Below are positions 1 to 5,277 of a DNA stretch of 5,277 bases, piece after piece (positions within the stretch are counted from its first letter, which is position 1; each line of letters begins with the position of its first letter). The position numbers and the translations under genes were made by a program. This stretch comes from Beijerinckiaceae bacterium (lineage in GTDB: Bacteria > Pseudomonadota > Alphaproteobacteria > Rhizobiales > Beijerinckiaceae), in the NCBI GenBank assembly GCA_947458675.1, contig CANHAW010000170.1, forward strand, positions 1-5,277, given 5' to 3'. The notes below the pieces were generated by a model that was not told where the DNA came from, did no database searches, and saw only the letters and a program-made list of their open reading frames with translations.

Positions 1-518
1 AGGCCTATGAATATTTCCTCCATATCGTGAACAATTACGACGATGAATATGTGCCGCTCCGCGTGATCGGCATTGTTGCCAGCGCCTATGTGGCGGTCGG
101 CATTTATGCCTTGAACGGCCTGCCGCAAATGAAGATGAAGCCGGATATCGCGCGGGCGCAGGAATTGTTCCAATATGCGGCATCCACCTTCGGGGATCCG
201 AATGCGCAATATAATCTGGCGCGCATTCTCCTCGACCGGCGCGACCCCCGTCAGGCGGCGGGCTGGCTCTTTCTGGCGGCTGAAAAGAACCATATGGAAA
301 GCCAGGCCTTGCTGGGCAATCTGCTCTTCACCGGACAGGGCGTGCAGCGCCAGCGCGCCCGCGGCCTGATGTATATGACCATTGCGGTCGAAAATGCCGG
401 CGAAGACCCGAAGCATGTCTGGGTTTTGGATCTGCGCGAAAAGGCGCTCAAGTCAGCCTCCGACGACGATCGCCAATCGGCCGCCGCCATGCTGGGCCAT
501 TATCTCAGCCGTCGCTGA
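1..518 (+). CDS. exoR: ExoR, Sel1-repeat periplasmic regulator (5' truncated by window edge)
   Basis: C-terminal part of an ExoR-like protein. In rhizobia, ExoR is a periplasmic protein that binds the sensor kinase ExoS and holds down ExoS-ChvI signalling, so controlling exopolysaccharide and motility. The frame is open from the left edge (first full codon at 3, reading AYEYFLHIVNNYDDEY), so the GTG at 27 is an internal valine and not the start. 171 residues are visible. Family members are about 270 residues, so roughly the first 100, including the signal peptide, lie outside. Sel1-type helical repeats cover fragment residues about 26-60, 67-93 and 100-128, with landmarks FGDPNAQYNLAR, DPRQAAGWLFLAAE and ALLGNLLFTGQGV. 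The middle repeat lacks the usual GxGV turn. The gene ends with TGA at 516-518. The call rests on recalled similarity to Sinorhizobium and Agrobacterium ExoR. A different Sel1 protein is possible but less likely. Confidence 0.85.
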   Translation, partial: AYEYFLHIVNNYDDEYVPLRVIGIVASAYVAVGIYALNGLPQMKMKPDIARAQELFQYAASTFGDPNAQYNLARILLDRRDPRQAAGWLFLAAEKNHMESQALLGNLLFTGQGVQRQRARGLMYMTIAVENAGEDPKHVWVLDLREKALKSASDDDRQSAAAMLGHYLSRR

Positions 519-524
519 TCCCGA

Positions 525-553
525 TTGACACTCCGGTTTCCTGCACCTAAGCC
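525..553 (+). promoter_or_regulatory. Possible promoter for the AEC transporter gene
   Basis: The 59-bp gap between exoR and the transporter gene contains a perfect TTGACA (525-530). A 17-base spacer later comes TAAGCC (548-553), which keeps only the leading TA of a -10 element. A transcript starting about 7 bases downstream would have a short leader of roughly 20 bases before the ATG at 578. The -35 match and spacing are seen directly; promoter function is inferred, and the poor -10 makes it uncertain. Read-through from exoR is the alternative. Confidence 0.3.
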
Positions 554-565
554 CTCGGCATTGCC

Positions 566-570
566 GGGGA
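566..570 (+). promoter_or_regulatory. Ribosome binding site supporting the ATG 578 start
   Basis: GGGGA lies 7 bases before the ATG at 578 and is the only purine-rich Shine-Dalgarno-like run near a candidate start of this gene. The in-frame GTG at 665, which better matches the usual family N-terminus, is preceded by a CT-rich, unpromising stretch. This favours the longer product. Confidence 0.5.
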
Positions 571-577
571 TCATTTC

Positions 578-1621
578 ATGAGCAGGCTTGCGCCTCTCGC
601 CACGCCTGTTCTTGTCTTTGCCGCACTGATCTTTGTCGGTCTGGCGGTTCCCACACTCGCGCAGGTGCTTGATCTCGCGCTTCCCTTTTTCGGTCTCATC
701 CTGCTCGGCTTTTGCCTGGGGCGTCTGTTCGACGTGCCGGAAGAGGGCCTGCAATGGATGCATGTTTTTGTCGTCTATGTCGCTTTGCCGGCGCTCTTTT
801 TCAATCTGATCGCCGTCACGCCGCTCGAAGAGCTGGCCAATTTCAAATTCGTCGTCATTACGACGCTCTGCACCATGGCGGCCTTTGTGGTTTCTCTTGG
901 CATCGGTCTGATGGTAACGCGCGGTCGTTTGGCTGATGCCACCATTCAGGCAGTTGCGGGGGCTTATTCGAATGTCGGCTATATGGGCCCGGGCCTGACG
1001 CTGGCGGCACTTGGCTCTCAGGCCGCCGTGCCGACGGCGCTGATCTTTGTCTGCGATTCCATTTTCTTTTTCACCGTCGTGCCGTTTCTGATGGGAATTG
1101 CCGGGGCGCAGAAAATGAGTGTTGGCCAGACACTCTGGCTGATCGCCAAGCGCATCCTCACGCATCCGTTCAACATTGCGACCGCGCTTGGCATTCTGGC
1201 AGCCTATGCGCAATGGCAGCCGCCGGTGTCTGTCGGCAAGATTCTGACCTTGTTGCAAAATGCCTCTGCGCCCGTGGCGCTTTTTGCAATGGGTGTGACG
1301 GTTGCCTTGCGCCCGCTGAAACGTGTGGCCCCCGAGACGCCGCTGCTTTTGTCGATCAAGCTCGTCGCCCATCCCTTACTGGTCTGGGTGGTCTTGTCGC
1401 TGGCTGGCGATTTCGGCCGCATCTGGACTTTTACCGCCGTGCTCATGGCATCCCTGCCGCCGGCGCTGAATGTTTTTGTCTTCGCCAGCCAATACAAGGT
1501 CTATGTCGAGCGCGCATCCGCCTTGATCCTGATCGGGACCATTGCGTCTGTGGTGACGGTAACGGGCCTGCTGTTCATGATCGCCGTGGGCGGCGTGCCC
1601 TATCGGCTGTTTGCGCCCTGA
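578..1621 (+). CDS. AEC family transporter (auxin efflux carrier / malonate permease-like)
   Basis: A 347-residue, very hydrophobic inner-membrane protein with about ten membrane segments in two halves, as in the AEC family (PIN, MdcF-like permeases). Family-typical features are the first core helix LDLALPFFGLILLGF (31-45), SNVGYMGPGL (131-140) in the discontinuous helix region of the first half, NASAPVALFAMGV (228-240) opening the second half, KLVAHPLLVW (261-270) and LPPALNVFVFASQY (293-306). Bacterial members export or import organic acids such as malonate; the substrate here cannot be told. The start at ATG 578 has GGGGA at 566-570, 7 bases upstream. It gives an extra N-terminal hydrophobic stretch (about 8-28) before the usual family start. 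A GTG at 665 (residue 30) would give a more typical length of 318 but has no clear ribosome site. The gene follows exoR by 59 bp and its last 22 bases overlap the end of the opposite-strand hydroxylase gene. Confidence 0.88.
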   Translation: MSRLAPLATPVLVFAALIFVGLAVPTLAQVLDLALPFFGLILLGFCLGRLFDVPEEGLQWMHVFVVYVALPALFFNLIAVTPLEELANFKFVVITTLCTMAAFVVSLGIGLMVTRGRLADATIQAVAGAYSNVGYMGPGLTLAALGSQAAVPTALIFVCDSIFFFTVVPFLMGIAGAQKMSVGQTLWLIAKRILTHPFNIATALGILAAYAQWQPPVSVGKILTLLQNASAPVALFAMGVTVALRPLKRVAPETPLLLSIKLVAHPLLVWVVLSLAGDFGRIWTFTAVLMASLPPALNVFVFASQYKVYVERASALILIGTIASVVTVTGLLFMIAVGGVPYRLFAP

Positions 1622-2820
1622 GCCTGCATCAGGCGCGGAACCGATCCGCGCGGCATGACACCTTCGCGCATGACGAAGCGACGCAGCGGTCTGATATTGG
1701 CAAGAGCCATCAAGCCGAGACCGCGCGCGGCGTCGACCGGTAGAATGCCATTCAGCAAAGTGCGGTTGAGAAGATCGACGCCAAAGGTGCGCGTGCGAAT
1801 ATCCGTCTGCCGCGCCGCCGTATAGCGGGCCAGCACATCGTCCGCGCCCGGATCATCGCCCTGGACAAGGCAGTCGATCAGATGAGCGACATCGCGCAGA
1901 CCGAGATTGAGCCCCTGAGCGCCGATGGGGGGAAAGCCATGTCCGGCATCGCCAACAAGAATGGTGCGCCGTGCGGCCAATTGCGTCGCAGCCAGCCCGC
2001 TCATCGGGAAGAAAGAGCGCGGCCCTTCAAGCTGCAGGTGGCCCAGTAGATGGTGGCTCTGTCGTTCCATCTCTCGGGCAAGCTGCGCATCGTCGAGCCG
2101 TTCGCGGCGGCGCGCCTCCTGCGGATCCATCATCCAGACGAGCGAGGAGCGGTTCGGCATGCCGGGTTTGCCTGGCAGCGGCACGAAAGTGAATGGACCT
2201 TGCCGGGTATGGAACTCGGTCGAGACTTCGCGATGGGGGCGCGCATGAGAGAGCAGGGCAGTCAGTGCTGTCTGCGGATAGGACCAATCGCGTGTGGCAA
2301 TTCCGGCAGCTTTGCGAAGCAGTGACTTGCGCCCATCGGCAGCAACCAGCAGACGCGCTGCAAAATGACGCCCATCGTCGAGGAGAACCTCGGCTTTCTC
2401 TTTTTCATGGATCGCATGGGTCACGATGCCTTCGACTATTTCGAGACCGGGCGTCTGCCGCGCCGCCGCCATGAGATGCGTGACCAGCAAGCGGTTTTCG
2501 ATGTTCTCGCCGAAGACATCGAGACCGATCTCGGTGGCGTGAAATTCGACGGGGGGGACGAAAAACAGCGATCCTGTGTCATCCACAATGCGCATTGTCG
2601 CGAGGGCGGCGAAATCCGGGCGCAGAGATTCGATCAGTCCAAGATTTTCGAGCAGGCGCAGCGAGCCGTCGAAAAGCGCAACCGTGCGGGCATTGACCCC
2701 GGTGTCGGGACGGCCGATCAGCCTCACGCTCCAGCCGCCCTGCGCCAGTCCGATGGCGGCAGTCAGGCCGGCGGCCCCGGCCCCGACAACGATAATGTCG
2801 CTTGATGTTTTTTCGATCAT
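1600..2820 (-). CDS. UbiH/UbiF/COQ6-family FAD-dependent hydroxylase
   Basis: A 406-residue class A flavin monooxygenase. Visible motifs are the N-terminal Rossmann GxGxxG for the FAD ADP moiety (VVGAGAAGL, 11-19), the DG motif binding FAD/NADPH (ADGRKSLLR, 161-169), and the second FAD motif GDAGHGFPPIGAQGLNLGL (290-308). The last has the spacing of ubiquinone-biosynthesis hydroxylases, which place oxygen on the ring of the quinone precursor. Length fits the family. Which ring position it acts on (UbiH, UbiF, UbiI, UbiL or UbiM-like) cannot be decided, so no symbol is given. The start is the ATG at 2818-2820, just before MIEKTSSDIIVVGAG. The frame stays open upstream to 2934, but those 38 residues resemble no flavoprotein N-terminus and would overlap the pcs start. 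No strong ribosome site is seen. The gene is divergent from pcs (89 bp apart), and its TAG (1600-1602) lies inside the transporter gene. Another aromatic hydroxylase role is possible. Confidence 0.85.
   Translation of the reverse strand: MIEKTSSDIIVVGAGAAGLTAAIGLAQGGWSVRLIGRPDTGVNARTVALFDGSLRLLENLGLIESLRPDFAALATMRIVDDTGSLFFVPPVEFHATEIGLDVFGENIENRLLVTHLMAAARQTPGLEIVEGIVTHAIHEKEKAEVLLDDGRHFAARLLVAADGRKSLLRKAAGIATRDWSYPQTALTALLSHARPHREVSTEFHTRQGPFTFVPLPGKPGMPNRSSLVWMMDPQEARRRERLDDAQLAREMERQSHHLLGHLQLEGPRSFFPMSGLAATQLAARRTILVGDAGHGFPPIGAQGLNLGLRDVAHLIDCLVQGDDPGADDVLARYTAARQTDIRTRTFGVDLLNRTLLNGILPVDAARGLGLMALANIRPLRRFVMREGVMPRGSVPRLMQAQGANSR
1613..1636. other. Hairpin over the AEC stop codon, possible transcript-end structure
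   Basis: An imperfect inverted repeat: GCGCC plus TGA (1613-1617 and 1619-1621, with C1618 bulged) pairs with TCAGGCGC (1629-1636), leaving a 7-base loop. The 8 paired bases are mostly GC, and the TGA arm is the transporter's own stop codon. It sits at the overlap of two convergent genes, where a structure could slow or end transcription in both directions. No T-run follows on either strand, so it is not a canonical intrinsic terminator, and part of it is coding in the minus-strand gene. Chance is possible in GC-rich DNA. Confidence 0.35.
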
Positions 2821-2909
2821 GCGGAGGGTTTTAGGCCGCCCCGAACGATTTGGCGAGGGGCAGGGCATGAGCGTGTTGTCGCAAGGCCCGGTTTGTGATT
2901 CTTGGGTCC
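2821..2909. promoter_or_regulatory. Divergent intergenic region between the hydroxylase and pcs genes
   Basis: These 89 bases separate the start codons of two divergently oriented genes, so promoters for both should lie here or reach into the flanking coding ends. I found no convincing paired -35/-10 on either strand. TAAAAC on the minus strand (about 2828-2833) resembles a -10 box but lies only 7 bases from the hydroxylase ATG. On the plus strand AAGG at 2883-2886 could serve as a ribosome site for a GTG at 2895. The promoter role is inferred from gene layout only. Confidence 0.45.
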
Positions 2910-3638
2910 ATGCCGCCTCGCAAGAAAATCCCAATCGATTCGCCCGAAATATCTCTCACCCGCCGTATGGCTGGCCTGTGTGTCCACGCACTCACGGCAG
3001 CCGGGGCAGCGGCGGGATTGATGGCGCTTGTGGCCGCCTTCGAACAGCAATTCTCTGCCATGTTCTTCTGGTTGGGGGCAGCGCTGTTGATCGATGGCAT
3101 CGATGGCACATTTGCGCGCCTTGCAGAGGTGAAGGAAACGGCGCCTGAATATGAAGGCGCGGTGCTCGACCTCATCGTCGATTACCTCACCTATGTCATT
3201 GTGCCGGTGATTGCCATCTGGCGTTCGGGCTTTTTGGGCGGCGAGCTGTCGCTGGGCCTCGGGCTTCTGATCATCGTTTGCTCGTCATTTTATTTTGCCG
3301 ACCGGCGCATGAAGATGGATGATCATTTCTTCCGCGGATTTCCGGCTCTGTGGAATGTCGTCGCGCTTTATTTCTTCGTCTTTCATTGGCCTGAATGGCT
3401 CAATGCCGGCCTCATCATCGTGCTGTGCATTTTGATGTTCCTGCCGGTGCCTTTCGTTCATCCCGTGCGCGTTAAATTTTTGCGGCCATTGACGCTTGCC
3501 GTGACGCTCTTGTGGCTCGTCTGCGCAACCCTCGCCGTCACGCAGGGATTGAAGGCCGATATGCTCGTCAAAGTCGGGCTTGGTGTGAGCGCTCTTTACT
3601 TTATTGGTCTTTCCGTCTGGCGTTTTCGGCATCGCTAA
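2910..3638 (+). CDS. pcs: Phosphatidylcholine synthase (CDP-diacylglycerol:choline O-phosphatidyltransferase)
   Basis: Condenses choline with CDP-diacylglycerol to give phosphatidylcholine and CMP in the inner membrane, the one-step bacterial route (EC 2.7.8.24). The 242-residue product carries the family-specific form of the CDP-alcohol phosphotransferase signature: D65-G66-xx-A69-R70, then 12 residues, G83, x3, D87, x3, D91. Ordinary family members have 8 or 9 residues in that gap; 12 is characteristic of Pcs. Other Pcs landmarks are CVHALTAAG (24-32), FYFADRRMK (127-135), FFRGFPALWN (140-149) and FLPVPFVHPVRVKFLRPL (177-194). Several hydrophobic helices follow the length of the protein, as expected. 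The ATG at 2910 gives an N-terminus close to that of rhizobial Pcs. A GTG at 2895 in the same frame, with AAGG 8 bases upstream, would add 5 residues. The gene is divergent from the hydroxylase, and its last 38 bases overlap the end of the SulP gene. Confidence 0.93.
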   Translation: MPPRKKIPIDSPEISLTRRMAGLCVHALTAAGAAAGLMALVAAFEQQFSAMFFWLGAALLIDGIDGTFARLAEVKETAPEYEGAVLDLIVDYLTYVIVPVIAIWRSGFLGGELSLGLGLLIIVCSSFYFADRRMKMDDHFFRGFPALWNVVALYFFVFHWPEWLNAGLIIVLCILMFLPVPFVHPVRVKFLRPLTLAVTLLWLVCATLAVTQGLKADMLVKVGLGVSALYFIGLSVWRFRHR

Positions 3639-5277
3639 GAGTGCGGCGCGCCTCATCCACATTGGCGGCATAAAATGCTTGCTCCTTTGTGATGCCGTTT
3701 CGTTCCAGAATGGCCCGGACCTGCGGATGGGCGCCTGCAATCGCAAGTGGGACTCCGTTACTGGCAGATTTGCGCAGCAATCCGTCAATAGTATGGGCAG
3801 CAGTTGAATCTGCCAGCGGGACGGCGGAAAGATCCAGAATATAGGCTCGCGGATGAACGCCAATATCGTCGAATATGCTGGCAATGGTTGTTGCTGTTCC
3901 GAAGAAAAACGGCCCGGCAATTTTGTAGACCATAAATCCGTCGACCTCTGCCCGATCGGGCGACGGCTCGCCCTTTGCGCTGTCGGGCTGATCTTCAACA
4001 AGGATCGATTCCTGCGTGGTGACTTCGACAAGTTTGGCCATGCGATGCATAAAGAGAATGGCACCGAGCGTTACGCCGAAGGCAATTCCGAAAACGATAT
4101 CGTAAAAGATGGTGAGAAGGAACGTGCCGAGAAGCACGCTCGCCTCGCCTCGATCATGCCGAAGAATATGGGCGAAGTCTTCGCGCTCGATCATGTTCCA
4201 GGCGACGAGCGCCAAAACTGCAGCAAGTGTCGCCAGCGGGACATAGCTTGCCAATGGTGCCGCCACGATCATGAACATGAGCAGAAACAGCGAATGGAGA
4301 ATGCCAGCGACAGGACTGTGGGCATGGGCGCGAATATTTGTGGCCGTGCGCGCAATCGTGCCGGTGGCGCAGAGGCCGCCAAAAAGCGCGCAGGCAATAT
4401 TGGCATAGCCTTGGGCGACAAGTTCGCAATTGGAGCGATGTCGGCGTCCTGTCATGCCATCGGCAACCACGGCAGAGAGCAGGGATTCGATGCCCCCAAG
4501 CAAAGCAATGGCTAGGGCCGCCGGTAGAAGCTCGATCATGCGCGCCATGTCGATGCGCGGAATGGACGGCATGGGAAGCGAATTTGGTATGCCGCCAAAT
4601 TGCGAACCGATGGTCGCAATCGGAAGATCGAAAAAGAAGACTGCGAGCCCGCCGCCGATCACAGCGGCGAGCATGGCAGGAAAACGCGGTGCGAGGCGAC
4701 GCAAGACCAGCATGAGCGTCAGGCTGGCTGCAGCCAGCATGGTGGAGTTTGGATCGAAACTGCCTCTGGCCTCCCATAAAGCGACAAGGCGCGGGATAAA
4801 GGCCGAGGGTTCATGATCGAGGCGCAAGCCGAACAGATCCCGGATTTCGCCCGAGAAAATGATAACCGCAATGCCAGCCGTAAAGCCGACAAGAACCGGA
4901 TGGGGAATGTATCTGATGTAGCTGCCAAGGCCCAGATAACCAATGGCAAGCAGGATCACGCCGCCCATCAATGTGGCGAGGAGAAAACCGTCATAGCCAT
5001 GCTGGGCGATAATGGCGGCGACAAGTGCGATGAATGCACCAGCCGGCCCGCCGATCTGGAAACGGCTGCCCCCGAGCGCCGAAATAATGAAGCCACCAAT
5101 CACTGCCGCATAAAGCCCGTGTTCGGGTTTTGCGCCGGAACCGATTGCAATGGCCATCGACAGTGGAAGGGCTACAATGGCCACCGTCAGCCCGGCCAGC
5201 GCGTCGGCCTGCAAATGCCGAAACCCATAGCCCTCGCGCAGGACCGTCACCAGTTTCGGCGTATAGAGTTCAGCGAA
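3601..5277 (-). CDS. SulP family anion transporter, DauA-like, with STAS domain (N-terminus cut by window edge)
   Basis: An inner-membrane SLC26/SulP transporter. The minus-strand frame is open to the right edge and reads FAELYTPKLVTVLREGYGF, the usual N-terminal stretch of this subfamily, so the GTG at 5248-5250 is an internal valine. 558 residues are visible, about full family length, so only a few are missing. Motifs (numbered from the edge) include ALPLSMAIAIGSG (36-48), GGSRFQIGGPAGAF (69-82), and a long block from GGIESLLSAVVADGMTGRRH through CATGTIARTATNIRA in the later helices. A polar linker leads to a STAS domain at about 446-549 (nucleotides about 3630-3942) with DLSAVPLADST, the strand-loop that carries a Ser/Thr in STAS domains. 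E. coli DauA, of similar architecture, takes up C4-dicarboxylates; other relatives carry sulfate or bicarbonate. The substrate here is unresolved. The stop TAA (3601-3603) lies inside the convergent pcs gene. Confidence 0.9.
   Translation of the reverse strand, partial: FAELYTPKLVTVLREGYGFRHLQADALAGLTVAIVALPLSMAIAIGSGAKPEHGLYAAVIGGFIISALGGSRFQIGGPAGAFIALVAAIIAQHGYDGFLLATLMGGVILLAIGYLGLGSYIRYIPHPVLVGFTAGIAVIIFSGEIRDLFGLRLDHEPSAFIPRLVALWEARGSFDPNSTMLAAASLTLMLVLRRLAPRFPAMLAAVIGGGLAVFFFDLPIATIGSQFGGIPNSLPMPSIPRIDMARMIELLPAALAIALLGGIESLLSAVVADGMTGRRHRSNCELVAQGYANIACALFGGLCATGTIARTATNIRAHAHSPVAGILHSLFLLMFMIVAAPLASYVPLATLAAVLALVAWNMIEREDFAHILRHDRGEASVLLGTFLLTIFYDIVFGIAFGVTLGAILFMHRMAKLVEVTTQESILVEDQPDSAKGEPSPDRAEVDGFMVYKIAGPFFFGTATTIASIFDDIGVHPRAYILDLSAVPLADSTAAHTIDGLLRKSASNGVPLAIAGAHPQVRAILERNGITKEQAFYAANVDEARRTLSDAENARRKDQ
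3604..3942 (-). other. STAS domain of the SulP transporter
   Basis: The C-terminal cytoplasmic domain begins near DGFMVYKIAGPFFFGTA and runs to the end of the protein. The alternating beta-alpha pattern and the DLSAVPLADSTAAHTI segment match the STAS fold shared with anti-sigma factor antagonists. In SulP proteins it regulates transport and trafficking and can bind nucleotides or partner proteins. It follows a charged, low-complexity linker (EDQPDSAKGEPSPDRAEV) after the last membrane helix. Confidence 0.8.

Noticed and set aside
27..29. GTG as the start of the first gene.
   Set aside because: The same frame continues to the left edge with family-like residues (AYEYFLHIVNNYDDEY), so the gene is truncated by the window and this GTG is internal.
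500..1372. A 290-codon open frame on the minus strand opposite the AEC transporter gene.
   Set aside because: Its product is rich in Arg, His, Gln and Lys with no fold-like pattern, typical of an antisense shadow of a hydrophobic membrane protein gene. The plus-strand gene has clear family motifs.
2821..2934. Extension of the hydroxylase by 38 residues to an ATG at 2934.
   Set aside because: The added residues look non-coding, the FAD-binding start (DIIVVGAGAAG) directly follows the ATG at 2820, and the extension would run over the pcs start.
3090..3107. A perfect 9-base tandem repeat (ATCGATGGC twice) inside pcs.
   Set aside because: It encodes the conserved IDGIDG of the catalytic motif, so protein conservation explains it.
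3589..3644. An 8-base complementary pair (GCGCTCTT at 3589-3596 with AAGAGTGC at 3637-3644, one G-T pair) around the pcs end, as a terminator.
   Set aside because: The loop would be 40 bases and no T-run follows, so an intrinsic terminator is not supported.
3853..4515. A 220-codon open frame on the plus strand opposite the SulP gene.
   Set aside because: It is a charged, low-pattern product antisense to a strongly conserved transporter block; a shadow.
1..5277. A new multi-gene defence, mobile or biosynthetic system.
   Set aside because: All five genes belong to recognised housekeeping or envelope families, strands alternate, and no repeats, integrases, toxins or nucleases are visible.

Overview
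The window reads as ordinary chromosomal DNA of an alphaproteobacterium, most likely of the order Hyphomicrobiales (Rhizobiales). The evidence is a clear ExoR homologue, a Pcs-type phosphatidylcholine synthase with its variant CDP-alcohol phosphotransferase motif, moderately high GC and dense gene packing. The genus cannot be named from sequence alone. I see no RNA genes, mobile elements, CRISPR arrays or phage genes, and no sign of recent transfer.

Five genes fill the window. (1) Positions 1-518, plus strand: C-terminal part of exoR, a periplasmic Sel1-repeat regulator, cut off by the left edge. (2) 578-1621, plus: an AEC-family (auxin efflux carrier / malonate permease-like) membrane transporter. 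(3) 1600-2820, minus: a UbiH/UbiF/COQ6-family FAD-dependent hydroxylase, probably for ubiquinone biosynthesis. (4) 2910-3638, plus: phosphatidylcholine synthase, pcs. (5) 3601-5277, minus: a DauA-like SulP anion transporter with a C-terminal STAS domain, cut off by the right edge just inside its N-terminus.

Strands alternate: genes 2 and 3 converge, 3 and 4 diverge, and 4 and 5 converge. Both convergent pairs overlap tail to tail (22 bp and 38 bp), so neither pair has a terminator-sized spacer. The only non-coding stretches are 519-577 (59 bp) and 2821-2909 (89 bp, between the divergent hydroxylase and pcs).

The genes do not form one pathway or a single operon. Most concern the cell envelope: ExoR controls exopolysaccharide and motility through ExoS-ChvI in rhizobia, Pcs makes phosphatidylcholine, two genes encode inner-membrane transporters, and the hydroxylase probably serves the quinone pool. 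ExoR and phosphatidylcholine both matter for host interaction in related bacteria, which is suggestive but no proof of a host-associated lifestyle here. I found no previously undescribed system. The points most worth checking are a shortened Sel1 repeat in ExoR, the two overlapping convergent gene ends (one carrying a hairpin over a stop codon), and several start-site questions.
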